Shown in pieces: positions 52,490 to 64,000 of a DNA stretch of 64,000 nt. The first letter of the stretch is position 1, and every line of letters starts with the position of its first letter. The DNA is taken from positions 6,077,992-6,141,991 of the forward strand of contig OZ022261.1 in NCBI GenBank assembly GCA_963978905.1, read 5' to 3'. A program made the position numbers and the translations under genes. The notes beneath the pieces are model-generated. The model had not been told where the DNA came from, did no database searches, and saw only the letters and a list, made by a program, of their open reading frames with translations. The DNA is from Trichostrongylus colubriformis. Taxonomy: Eukaryota; Nematoda; Chromadorea; Rhabditida; Trichostrongylidae.

Positions 52490-52660
52490 AGAAAAAGGAA
52501 TTTGTATCGCGGCCTACGGGGTCTGGCTCGACGCGAGCGAGCTAGGAGCGCCGTATTCAGCTAAGTCCAACTTGAATTCGTGTTTCTTTACTAGAATATG
52601 TAGAAGGGCAAGGCAATCGGTTCAGTACCCGGCTATGATAGCCCCCTAACTCGCACCTAA
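52490..52660. mobile_element. MITE family J copy, degenerate
   Basis: CGACGCGAGCGAGCTAGGAGC and GCAATCGGTTCAGTACCCGG match the family ends loosely. Confidence 0.4.
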
Positions 52661-52693
52661 TACGCCACATGCTGACTGCCACGCTGCGGCTGG

Positions 52694-52891
52694 TCACTTT
52701 TCTTCAAGTTTTGTGAGACCTTCGAAAGCTATTCCAAAACGGTTAGGAAAACTGGTTCCGAAATTTAGTTCCTTTCTGGAACAATGATTGCCAATAATTG
52801 GGGAATCTACCATACCAACCACAGATATTTTATTCCCTCCTTGAGTCAATATGAAGGCTGTTCCGTATAGGGAGTACAACTCCTCATTCTC
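52694..52891 (-). CDS. Coding-like open stretch, unidentified
   Basis: Minus-strand reading gives about 60 residues ending in a stop at 52694, with a protein-like composition (GTAFILTQGGNKISVVG, then GNHCSRKELNFGTSF). It begins right beside a copy of the dispersed repeat family F. No domain recognised and no certain acceptor, so it may be a terminal exon, a gene relic or chance. Confidence 0.2.
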   Translation of the reverse strand, partial: ENEELYSLYGTAFILTQGGNKISVVGMVDSPIIGNHCSRKELNFGTSFPNRFGIAFEGLTKLEEK

Positions 52892-53340
52892 AAAGGAACC
52901 GGAAGGGCCTCGAAGAAAGAGAAAGATGCAAAGAAGTGATCATTTTGTGGCAAACATTTAAGCTTAGTAGCGATAATCGATGGAAAAACCCGAATTCAAA
53001 AGCGCGAGGCTGTGGTGTGTATTCGCATCACATTCGCATCACTTCGAACTGCACACACCGGCTTTCAGTGTTGTCCGTTGTATAGATGTCATTTGTTGTC
53101 TCGTGGAGTGTATTTCACTCATTCGGGATGAAGTGTAATGAGTGAAACAACACACAGCAAGAAACAAGTAAAACAATCAAATGAAAAATAAGTGAAAGCG
53201 TGAGAAAAAAGTGCGATTACAATTAAAACCTAGTGAATTCACTTTCGATGTCTTGGCAAGGTGTCGAGTGTGCATTGCGGCAACTGCAAGCCACCGTAAT
53301 CCCATACCGTAGACCAAAATTGCCCTCCTCTTGGTGTCTC
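52890..53340 (+). repeat. Repeat family F, copy 4
   Basis: Begins CTCAAAGGAACCGGAAGGGC and ends GACCAAAATTGCCCTCC, with the internal GTCATTTGTTGTCTCGTGGA. Confidence 0.75.
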
Positions 53341-56300
53341 TAATTTTTGAAAAAGAGAAAAGAACGCTCCTTTTCTTCCAAATTTTTGAAGCACTTCCTT
53401 CATACAATTAAAGTGGTCTTTGTGAGTTGTCTGTTTTCACTTCTTGAAAATCTCTTATTATAATGCCTGCGTCTTCATGTTGATTAGCTCCATTAAATAA
53501 AGGGGTTAGCAATAACGTCAGGGCATTCCCTTATACGCTAATGATTCTCAGCTTTCAAACTTTTTTCGAATATCTCTTTCATCATGAAACCTGCTGCGAC
53601 ATTGTCAATTCCTCGCTCAGCATATTAATAATTTTTTTCTGATTCGCTTCCATTTCTCATCAGAAAAATTAAAAAATGTCGTCATTCATCTTACTCAGAA
53701 ATCAGGCGCCTTTTGTGAATGCATGTACTCCCACGTTAGGACTTCATCGCCTTGGCTAGCGGTTTTCAGTGCGTGGGTTGTAGCGCCGTACGTGGTTGGG
53801 TCCCAAGGCGAATAGGGAGTAGGACCTGGCAATTGCTCAAGGACGGGGGCCCGAGTGTACACCCTTTTCGTGATAATTCCATTAACAACTGTCTTGGGGT
53901 ACATAAGAGGCTACCTCAGTGTCATTGGGCAGGTGGAACTGCCATTAGTGTCCGATTATTTGATTCATTTGATATTAAACATCTATTTACTATCTCCCAT
54001 TTTGATTATATGTATGCGTTAGTACTGAAGGCCTCTGAACTCCCGAGGCTGCTCCGTCACGAGTTGGACTCCGCTACTTCTCTGAGGACATCTTCCGCAA
54101 AAAATTTCACAGTTCTCCGAACTACTTGTTATGTTTGTTCGAAGGCGGAGCAATTTCGAAGTAGAATAAGAAATAATGGAAATCAGGAGAACTGCTTCAT
54201 CTTGTATCGAAGACTAGGTCTGCAAAAATGTCAAGCTCGATGCTTTTGTCGGAACTAATTCTCCAGTTTCCTAAGCGCTACAAAGTGCGCTGATGTTGTT
54301 CAATTTCCTTTACAATACTTCAGAGTAGTATCAGACTTTGTCTGAATAAAATACTTATAGGAATGTCATTCATGTATTCTGTCATTTCTAGGTACTTTTT
54401 TCGACTTACTGCGTTTACTGCTAGGTTCATAAATTCTGTCCTACTGATAACATTTTAAATATTTTTCTAGACCTGTTTTCGCCAATTTCGGCTCCGGGTC
54501 ATTGTGAAAGGCAAATAGCATACCATTGTACCCAGTGATGGTGATTGTATTGGTGAACACTAGTTAGTGTTAAATAATCAAATGATTGATTTAAAAATGT
54601 CATGGATGGTACAGTATACATGAGCCAACGCAATATCTTCAATTTTCATACGGAGCTATGTCAGTCACACTTAACTGAACTTTTTATATCTCCACCTGAG
54701 TACATAATTAGTTCGCAGTCCACTGATGCATAGTTATGCGATGTGCTTGCTGCACTTATGTACGTCATCTGGGCCTGATAGCCATTACTGAAGTGAGTCA
54801 TCGTAGTTTTGACACGAGTACATTGTAAATTAATCATGTGTTCAGCTTAGTCAACTTAAGCGTTAACGTACGTAATCCATGTGATGGCTTTGTGCGTACG
54901 CTCATTCTCGCACGAGTAACTTCTCAGATGATCTAACTCGTATAAAAAGGTGAGCCTTTCTTGAGCAGCACCTGGTCAAGCATTCCCATCGAGCATTTCC
55001 AAGATTTTCATCAGCTCTGTCTCTACGTCCTTTAGGTCGCGCGCTAGAATCATTCCAGGAACACCAAGAGCTCTGTTGCTCACGCTGGCCCAGTTAGAGA
55101 ACCTTGATGCTCCTCTTGTCCTATGACTTCATTCGACCATTCCTCGTTACAAAACTTTGTCCTGAATTATTACTCAGTGGAACTTTTTCCTCTATGTTTC
55201 CATTACTTTGCTGCAAAATGTCAACAGTCCTTGAACATCACTCCCAGAATCCACCACGAAATCGTTTCAAGGCATACAGTACGTTCTGAGGGGTGTGTTC
55301 CGACCAGCGTTCCGGGAAGCGCAGTCAACAGTGTGGGGTAATTCAGTGAATTAACATTGTGTGAGACTTAAACATTGTGTTATGGACTGTTACACTAGAA
55401 AGTTTCCATCTTCATCATAGATCTTACATGCTTACAGTTAGAAATTGTATTTGATGGAGGTTGCCCTAACTTAATCATTTAAGTCACGATTATCCAACTT
55501 TATTACATATTCAACTTCACAAATATCTGTCTTCATTCTTTGGCTTACATCTTTGGCATAAGTAGACCAGCTGCTTAGTCAAGATCTTGAGATCAGTTAT
55601 AAATCAATCGCCTCGCCAAGTAAATCCTCATGGGTGACCTGACCCTGCACTAGTCACCGGAACACTTGCAACACATCCCGTTTGATGACGGTCATTTTTG
55701 GGTTTTTTGGTATCTTGAAGGGCTTGGTAACGAGGCCTTTTTATCACATGGTCCTCCTTGGCGTCGCTATTGCATGATTTACCGGCTTGCTTATTGATAA
55801 AGGTGATCACAGCCCAACTAAGCAAAGGAGCAGACTGTAGCGATAGATTGGTCGAGCATGTGCTACGTATATAATAGAACAGCTGCGCATCCTCTAGCAG
55901 TTTATAATTGTAAACATCCCCTTATCACTGAATTTATACCCTTTTATCTTATTTTTCTTTTTCTGGATCCAGCGTGTAAGTCAGGCTAAAACCAGCGCTT
56001 CGATACATTCATCTCTCACCTCGGGCTACACAAACAATCCTCAGTGACGTGATAGGATATCGTGATGCACCGTTGTCTTGACTTACCTGTCAGAAATCCG
56101 AATGATGTGAGATAACTCTGTAACAGAAGTAGACGTTTACGGAATATGCAAATGATATGACATGATTGTTATTTTATTTTGCACTCGGTATATGGCTTCA
56201 TGCTCACCTTGACGCACTTCTTCCCTAAGAAAGCTTTTTTGCCATTCGTACCGGTCACATTATATTTGTTTACTTGATTATATATTATTCAAGTTTATGA

Positions 56301-56929
56301 CGTTTTCAATTCTTTACAAAGATGTCACCCCCTGTCTATTTATAACCCCAAGATCACTTTCGTAGTTATCCACTTGTGACTAGCTTTGACTCCTGCTCTC
56401 AACTGATTAATCTGACATGTGCGAAAGCAAACTGTGCACAAATCTTATGGATAAGCGAAGCTCGGTCGAGCTGAATCATGTAATTCATATCCTTGCATTT
56501 TCTTTGACATCTTCCTTGTCGCCGCGTGTTTCAAATTTGTTTGGAATTTTATCGTTCTGTCTCTATTATAATATTCTTGCCTAGTTCATTATTTTTCACT
56601 ATAGCATGTGCAAGAAATCTTTGATGTGTTTCGACCACAGTGTGATAAACTTCCAATCTAGCACGAGTGCATTAGATGGGTCTTTACAGCAGCATATGTA
56701 CTTAAGAGGAACCTCCAGAGGACCCACCAGGAGGTTTTACAGTTTCAGTTTCTGCTAAATGCTGCTGCTTTGTGCCCTCTGCAAAATCATACGCGGTGAA
56801 GCCAGCAAATCCCACTTACGGTAGCCCCAGTATTGCAATTATGTCTCTTTTCCTTAGGGTACTATGATACATTGGATATAAGCTTGATGTTACCATCGTC
56901 ATTTAATAGCACCTAGTGAGGAATGCGTA

Positions 56930-57055
56930 CCTTATCGAGCCTGTAAAGTAATAAGTGGATATGGTAATCGCTTCAGGACCCAACTTCATACAGCGTCCCC
57001 GCATCGTACGCCTCGCGTTGCACGCTGCACATCGCGGTGCAGCATGCCAGACGTA
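56930..57055. mobile_element. MITE family J copy, half element
   Basis: ATGGTAATCGCTTCAGGACC followed by GCATCGTACGCCTCGCGTTG and GCACATCGCGGTGCAGCATG. Confidence 0.5.
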
Positions 57056-57619
57056 GTGGTACCATTCACAAATGAGGACAAAAGTGAAGAGCTTCTCCAT
57101 GATTTTCTGATATGAATCCTCCCCTGCTGTTCAAACAGCAAGAATGGAGACGTCATAGGGACACCAAACTATGATAATAAACACAGGATACATAAAACTC
57201 AAAATAGGATAGAAATGAGGAAATGAGGTGGCGCCGTAGTCAATAGCGCATTTAAAATGGCAGCAGGAGAATGCAGAAAACATAAGAAGGGTATGGGTTA
57301 GGAAAAAGGTCTCTCATGTGGAAGCATACAGCACGGAAATTTTCGGCCCTATTTTTGCCTTTTAGTTCTCTTTTAAAAGTTTTTTCCTATAACTCAGCAT
57401 TTTGAAACAGCATTAACCGTCTGTTCTTTGAAAATCAGTGAAATATGACCAACTTGATTCATTAAAAACACCAAGAAGACAAAAAATATTTTTATTTGTA
57501 TATATACGCAAAATAGTTGCCTTGTATGTAAATGTGTGTCATGAACCGTGAAGAATAAATAAATTTAGGTGTGTGTCGAAAAAATGGCCAAAATGGACCA
57601 CTTTTTCCAAACGCCATAA

Positions 57620-58085
57620 CTTTGCTTAGACATAACTTTATTTGTCGAAATAAAAATCATTCGGATCTACACAACCTTGCCAACGAGATATCTGAGAAAG
57701 TATGCCATCATGATCAAATTCTGGATTGCGAAAATTAATAAAGTCAACTATGGCATTTTTACTCTGCATAGTATCGGCGAATTCCTTCTGAACCTTTTCC
57801 GCACCCAGCAAAAACCGATGCATTTAGGCATCGTGACTCCCCCTCACACCCCCCTCATTCCTCAGACCTATCCTCAACGGATTACCACTTTTTCCGGGTT
57901 CTCGATGCAGTCCTGCGTCAGAAGGAGTTCGCCGATACGATGCAGGATGAAAATGCCATCGTTGACTTTATTAATTCTCGCAATCCAGATTTTCATTATG
58001 ATGGCATATTTTCTATACATAGATCGTTGGATAAATTCTGTAGATTCGAATGGTTTTTACTTCGACAAATAAAGTTGTGTCTGAG
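57620..58085. pseudogene. Inverted pair of mariner transposase C-terminal fragments
   Basis: 57625-57800 (minus) and 57885-58085 (plus) are inverted copies ending in CGACAAATAAAGTTGTGTCT-type tips. The minus copy reads SRWQGCVDPNDFYFDK and the plus copy has KEFADTMQDENAIVDFI, followed by a decayed form of the same C-terminal segment. This is the typical end of mariner transposases. Neither has the catalytic region, so they are relics. Confidence 0.65.
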
Positions 58086-58159
58086 CGAAGTTATGGCTAG
58101 TTATGTTTTGGCCATTCATCCTGCACACTCCCACTTCGTCTCCCTCCATCTGTCACGAA

Positions 58160-58400
58160 ATTAGGTATTACATGAAAAAAGAGTGTGGGAATGGGGGCAA
58201 GTTTGGCATGGGCAAGGGCATGGACAAGAAGCAAAGGCCACACATGGACCATGTCAACCTCCACCTACAGTGGGAGGGGGGTGCACTGGAATGTTCCGTT
58301 TTCATACCGTGAATCAACTGCTATTCCTCGAATACATCGGAATATGTACTATATGCTCTCAGCTTTTTATTTAGCGCTTTTTGCTTACACATATGTTTAC
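58160..58400. repeat. Repeat family H, inverted copy
   Basis: Reverse complement of the unit at 28855: GGCATGGGCAAGGGCATGG, GGACCATGTCAACCTCCACC and GCTATTCCTCGAATACATCG. Confidence 0.6.
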
Positions 58401-61400
58401 ATAGAAAAAAATTCAGCTTGTGGCTCACACCAAGCCAATTGACCAGAAAGCTACCAGATTTGTCCCCACGGATGAAGAGGTAATCTCGGCATTGATCGAT
58501 TTTATACTACATGTCTACTACATACATTTTAGCTAGGTATTACCAGTCACATATAACTTATTTTCTTGAAATGGTGTTGAGGTTCGGAGCTTCAAAAATG
58601 ATGTAGTCTGAGGTCTTTTTCTGTTTTTCACTCACAGTTTTTCACAAACAGTAGCCTTAAATGATCATTGAAAGCATCAGGATTTGTTTCCTGTTGTTGA
58701 AATGCACAGGTAACTTACAGGAAATTCATTTTCTCATAATTGGAGGAAGAGGTTTCATTACGTTTGATGTTCTTCCTGGAATATTCACATTTTAGCCTCA
58801 TTCTCGACGAAGATTTCCCTTCAAGCTCATAGTTTTAGTTACATTCCCAAATTTCCTGAACACCCTCCTTTCTAAAAAAAAGCCTTTCCTTCGGATACTA
58901 GATTCCTTTTCATCATGATTTTTGGACCAACCAGATGATCCATTTCTTGAAAACGTCTTCAATCGATAATCAAACTTTGTATTCGGTAGCTTTAGTGGTG
59001 ATTCTACGATTATCGATTTTTCCGAGAGTCCAATCTAGTATGACAACAATGCTAGTGATGAAGAAGAGAGAGGGGGGTCGTATGGACGGGATCGGTTTGG
59101 AGTTTTGCGGAGGGTCATGTTTTCCAAAAAAAAACTTCTTCCACGCGAATCTTCATCTCGACACAAGCTGCTAAAGCCTCCATGTGGCGAAACAGATACA
59201 TTCCGAAGATACATTCCGACGCCTGCCCTTCAACAGGAGCGAAAAAAATGGTGTCTGGTACTCAAAATTGGGGTGTTGGTTTGCACTGCATACAACGCTT
59301 ATCTTGAGAGGTATGGGCTTGGGCTCGTGAACGTCAATGCCATTGGCACAAATTGAAGTGTTTTCCAAATGCTGTCTTAGATGGTCCCCTCGTCGCATCC
59401 TATTTCATAGTTTCTTGGTACATTTCTCCCGCCATCATCTCACGATGAATGACAATAAGCCTTAAATCCTTCTGGACTCGTCTCATATCTTTCGAAATAA
59501 AATCCTATCCATACATCAACAGTGTACGTGATTTATTCCCTGACTCAGACAGCTTATTTTTGTTCTTAATGCCATATTTGTCCATTATTTAAAGAGCATC
59601 GCCGATTTCTTTCATGTGCACCATAATCCCGAAAGCTTAAAGGTTCTAAATGACGTGAGACATAAAGGATCAGAAGAGAGCTAGCGGGATTGCTTGCCTT
59701 AGAAAACCATCATCACCAGCAAGTTGTTAGTGGCTGGCACTTCAGGTTTGATATCTGTACTGGACGCCCTTATGCTGTAGTTCTGTGCACTATTTGAAAG
59801 AGGAGTTCACCTGTTCAACCGACTTTAAATTTTTAGCTTTTGATCAAAGAGTTCCAGCTTAACGTGACGTGAAAAGACTCTTAAAGAACCCCTAGCAGTC
59901 TCCAGTGCAAGCGATATAACTCTTATGCATCTATGCAGCTACCTGGATAACGGCTATTGGTCCATGTTGTCTGCCGGCCACCACGATGCACGTGTTAGCA
60001 GCAATAATCAAAGATCTATCCTGAGGCCGTGGCAGTGTCTTTGAGCTTCCAACTCGTTTCCATATCTGCCTTCAGCTGAGGAGATGAAACATCGAGTCAT
60101 CCTAAGTCATCGACAAAGATCACTCTTTTCTCTTCTACACAGTGCTCTTCCTAGTGGTACACAACCTCCTCCCTCTCCCCCTCCCCCCTCCCCCCCGTTA
60201 CTCTCCGCATCAAACCCCAACATGTGAATCTCTTTTATTATTTATTGTTAGTCACTGTATCGTAGATTTTTTGCATAGTTCTCTCATATGTTCATGTATC
60301 CTTATACTTGAAAACCATCAGCAATATAACCCGAAAAACAAAAAAGCAACTAAGCACTAAAACGGATAGCTGAACATGTCATATTTGTTGTCTTGTATGA
60401 ATAAATATAATCCATTGCATGCATGCCGAAAACTTCTAGAATGCTCTTTCGAACTGAATTGAACTCCTGCTCAAGACTAATCATCAGGCGAACTTTCTGT
60501 ATTCAAAGGAAGCACACGAAACAAAGACCCGGTGATCTACACAGATGTAGCAAAAGTAGAGTTTGAGTTTACTACCTGGCGCCAAGATTTGAGCCATTAC
60601 ACCATGCCTGAAAATGGGGCTTTCACAGGTTTCCTACGTATCTCTTCTCATTTTAGAAACAAAAACCGTCTTTGAAAAAGTGGGAGGCATTGACTACGAC
60701 TCGTCTTCGGGAGACAGATGTAAAGTATCTTTCAAGCTTATTTACCTATTTGCTCACTTATTTATTATTTATTTATTTGCCTATTTACTCGTGCTATGAT
60801 GTGCCGTCATAAAACACTAAGCCACAGGTGGGAGTAACGCATCTATTACGAGACTGATACGAGACAATACTAATCCCCTGGAACGGCACTATTCAACCAA
60901 AGCAACCAGCTTCCATTCTAATGCGGTTAGATAAGTGTTACCCCAGGGTACTGTCAGATTTAACTAGTAACTTGTGCCCGGGGGCAATTTGACCCTTGGA
61001 CAGAAACATGTCACTTACTTACGCGAAAAAGCTTGACGCATGCGCCAAATAATGGTCTATCACCACAGTCGCACAAAACTTTCCAAAGGTGAAGTTTGAT
61101 CTCCTGAGCAAGAATACCGCTCGATCTTGAGGCAAACCTGTCTGAAGCCAACGCCACAGGAATCTGGAGATTCACCCCTTGGCACCTGTGCCCATAGTGC
61201 GGGCACCAGGTGGGTCGCGCTGAACGAGCGTCATATTCCTGTTATACGGTTAGAACTACCTCCAAGTGCAAATTTTTAGTTAAATCGGAACATTCCAAAG
61301 AATCACTCTTCAACCGCATCAAAACTGGAACATGTGAAGATAAATAAAATTAATCATGTTTTCTGATTTCTTGTGATTGTTCCATGATATGTGACGTCAT

Positions 61401-62868
61401 TCCATTTTCAATATCTAAGAATTGCGTAGAGATCCACTTTCAATGTTCGCGATGCTTAAGTAATGAGATGAGGCGCTTTCCGATGCACCGTTGAACGATG
61501 TCGCTGCATATCCATTTGAATAACCTTTCGCTGCACTGCACATTCCAGAGCAATATTCATCATTAATCTGACCAGTGGGTGAATCAGCCATGACACTTGG
61601 AGCAGTGTCGCGTTACGTACTGTTCCATTTATTGTACCAATTGCATAATGTCCTTAAAATGTAGGTAAAGAATAAATCCGTCTGTGTAGTTTCTGACCTG
61701 CATGCCTACCTAGCCGCAGGTAGGGACCACGTCCGGTGAACGTGTAAATAGGCAAGATTGCTCAGAGAGTGCGTAATGTCACATTTTTTTGTACTTTAGC
61801 GAGAGCACCTGCTTCCACTCTCTTTCTCTGCTACCCGTATATTTATGTTGCCATTGCCCAATGTGGGCAGCGTGCAAAGTTTCACGCGAAAAGTGAGAAT
61901 TCGGCTAAGCCTCCCCATTTCTCGGCCGGGTGGGCGGGGCCCCTTAGTAAAAGCCCCGTCCCGTCGCGTCCGCGGCTGGGAGCGAGGAGTGTTTGCGTAA
62001 CTCTTCCTACAATGCGTCTCCGACAGCGGCGGACGGCGGGGTGGGCACTTGCTCGGGGGCCCCGCCCGCCCGGCCGAGACTTTGTGGTGCCGTATCTTAG
62101 CCGAAGTCACATTTTTTCGCATGAACCTTTGTCTGCGGCCCATATTACGCAAATCCAACATAAATGTACTGGTAATAAAAAAACTTTTTTCCTGTGGATG
62201 ATTTCCTCGAAGATCAACACTTCTGTTAAATGCTGACCCCTTACTTGTGACCCTTTGCCTCTCGAAAGGACCTAATGGTCTGTATCATGTGAGTCAAAGC
62301 AGGTGGGACGTAGGGCAGCGTCACGTGTAGATAACACAAATGGGAGCAAAAAGAAGGATACCCATCGTGCGTGCTCGCGTTAAAGGCGTCCATAAGCCCG
62401 AACTAGTGGGGTCATTGTGGGGAATCACCCCACAGCTTGGAATGCCACTGTTCGGGTTAAATGGGAATTTCTTGTACTTATGCAATTATTTTGTCCGAAA
62501 ATTTTCTCCGTGCTCTACTGATCCGAATACTCCATGAACGTTGCGATTAAATTTTGTCGGAGTTTTCCTCTGCGCCCGATTAATTCGAATACTCCATCAG
62601 ATGTGAATAATCAATCGAGCGGTAGAGAAATATCGAGAACTTCAAATGACCAAATCTTCTACCAACTGATGACTGGCCATAATTACCTTCGCATGAAAAT
62701 GATTTATTCCCTACACTCTCGCTTTTCCTTTTTTTTTTTGTTTCTACATTTCACAACTTGTTTTGCGACATCCTCACGATGACTTACTCATCCACTGAGA
62801 AAGCACAATTGCTGCATGAGATATTCGCGTGATCAAAGATGTCATTTGGTGAAACATTACTTGATTTA
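58401..62868. other. Gene-poor stretch upstream of the secreted-protein exon
   Basis: 58740-59260 resembles the low-copy repeats near 10.8 and 21.6 kb. 60170-60200 is a CT-rich run and 60745-60790 an ATTT-rich run. The family B MITE is at 61832. No exon supported until 62889. Confidence 0.4.
61832..62175. mobile_element. MITE family B, copy 2
   Basis: Ends TACCCGTATATTTATGTTGC and its complement near CAACATAAATGTACTGGTA. Shares GTTTCACGCGAAA and the CGGGTGGGCGGGGC core with the copy at 47886. The 155-residue open frame across it is an artefact. Confidence 0.75.
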
Positions 62869-62888
62869 GGAGTCAGACTCTCACCTTG

Positions 62889-62998
62889 ATGGGTTCCACT
62901 CAATTGCTGTTCATTATTATTTTATCCTTTATTGCCTTTGTACTATGTCAAGATGGAGATCCGTATCAGGAAGTGAAAAGCATCAATCCAATCATGAG
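62889..62998 (+). CDS. First exon of an unidentified secreted protein
   Basis: An ATG opens 36 codons plus two bases before a GTGAGC donor. The first 20 residues are a textbook signal peptide (MGSTQ, then a hydrophobic core LLFIIILSFIAFVL ending in Cys), followed by the hydrophilic start QDGDPYQEVKS. An SL-type acceptor (GATTTAG) lies 20 bases upstream of the start codon, giving a 19-base leader like that of the antiporter gene. The intron would contain the Tc1-like MITE at 63173-63636. I could not find the second exon before the window ends, and I do not recognise the family. The exon is too short for simple ORF listing. The combination of acceptor, signal peptide and donor makes it likely real. 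Confidence 0.6.
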
Positions 62999-63172
62999 GT
63001 GAGCCTAGGGAATCTCTTTATTCCAAAACAGGCTGACTCACTACATAGAGTTGAGCAGCTCTCCCTAGGGTAGTTCACTACGTAATTCGACGCTATTTTG
63101 TAATGGAAAAAACTTGGTGTGATAAGCGTGTACATAGCTCATTACAAAAATTATTCACCAGTCGTAGACATA

Positions 63173-63636
63173 CTGTAGCGCTCAAAAGTCTTCGGCCGAA
63201 ACTTTTTTGTCATAACTTTCTTTCTACTTGACCAAATTTGACAAAATTTCAATATGTGGTGCCTGACTTGACACTTTTCATGGTTTTTTTACAAGAATTT
63301 ACTAAAAGACCACCGAAAAAAAGTAAAAGGCTTGGCCAGGGAAAACGGCTTTCTTCACAAAAACAAAACCCTCAGAGAACATTAATATTTTGTAGGAAGA
63401 CCACGACTTTCGATGACAGCGGCACAGCGGAATGGCATAGCGATGGCACTCCAAAAACAAAAAATTTCATATAGCCACGTAACCTACACCGTTGAGCGCC
63501 AAAATAGTATATTAAGAATGCAGTGTCTCCAGGAACAACGTACTAAAATTTCCCTCAGATCGGTCCAGTCGCAAAAAGTTACAAGTGAAAAATCCAAGTG
63601 AAAGACCATTTCACCGAAGACTTTTGAGCGCTACTG
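63173..63636. mobile_element. Tc1-like MITE, copy 2
   Basis: Same terminal inverted repeats and mostly the same interior as 27316-27822, again with flanking TA. It has a deletion of about 40 bases early in the element. It lies in the putative first intron of the secreted-protein gene. Confidence 0.85.
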
Positions 63637-63801
63637 TATATGTGGCAGATTTCCGGTTGAAATGCCAATCCTTACATAAAGTTGTTTTACTGTGAACTTT
63701 TGAGCGAATAACCAACATAAATTATTTACATGATTTCTAATGACATTGGTTTTCTGCAATTAAGGCTCTGCAGTGACATCTGTTATCGTCCAATACACAT
63801 A

Positions 63802-63940
63802 AAGTCCATTTCGGAGCGCTTGATAGGGCGTGGCCTACGGACTTGGGTGAGAGTGTGTTGAACTCTCTCACCCCGCCCCACACTCCCACTTTCGCCACTC
63901 AGGCCACGCACGCCCTGTCTAGCTTTGTGGAATGGACCGT
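63802..63940. mobile_element. Palindromic MITE family D, copy 2
   Basis: GTCCATTTCGGAGCGCTTGA and the complement of CTTTGTGGAATGGACC bound an interior nearly identical to 36166-36308 (GGCGTGGCCTACGGACTTGG). Confidence 0.7.
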
Positions 63941-64000
63941 AGGATGTCATCATTCGGACAGGACTTGGCACCGTAGCGCGGCGCGATAGGTGCGAGCTAG

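Larger units (their letters stand above)
48850..57619. other. Gene-poor stretch with repeats
   Basis: Holds the palindrome at 50985, family F and J copies and the coding-like piece at 52694. A 91-codon plus ORF at 49085-49360 has a protein-like composition, but I found no domain or splice context. 53345-56925 shows nothing recognisable. Confidence 0.4.

Noticed and set aside
53752..54258. 168-codon plus-strand open frame
   Set aside because: Starts in MITE-like sequence, no domain or splice context, length possible by chance.
61769..62236. 155-codon plus-strand open frame
   Set aside because: Lies over the GC-rich family B MITE, where both strands are open.

Overview
The window looks like nuclear DNA of a nematode, most likely a strongylid (hookworm-like) parasite. 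The signs are many short exons, several introns of about 59 bases with U-rich AG acceptors, splice acceptors placed just upstream of start codons as in spliced-leader genes, and a closely spaced gene pair that looks like an operon. The sequence is gene-poor and full of small palindromic repeats. The species assignment is inference.

Three protein-coding genes could be rebuilt exon by exon with matching intron phases. On the plus strand, 29798-34165 encodes an SLC9B-type (NHA) sodium/proton antiporter in 11 exons (512 aa). It is followed at 34654-39609 by mannose-6-phosphate isomerase in 9 exons (395 aa). A poly(A) signal 112 bases upstream of an SL-type acceptor lies between them, so the two are probably one operon. 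On the minus strand, converging on this pair, 47849-41235 encodes a protein with two tandem MAM-like extracellular domains (9 exons placed, 3' end not found, 5' end ambiguous). Near the right edge, 62889-62998 is a plus-strand first exon with a clear signal peptide. A few weaker exon candidates (2914-3169 and 48497-48774, both minus) are listed with low confidence.

The rest is repeat-rich. From 1 to about 29.7 kb I recognise no gene; it holds copies of several dispersed repeat families, an AT palindrome, and a compound cluster at 23250-25570 made of ATT microsatellites, a foldback element carrying three fragments of a mariner transposase, and a 315-base hairpin. A Tc1-like MITE with TA duplications sits inside a degenerate CCATAC array at 27.2-28.2 kb, with a second copy at 63.2 kb. 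Other MITE families sit in introns of all three genes. From 49 to 62.8 kb there are repeats, a degenerate inverted mariner pair and no recognised gene.
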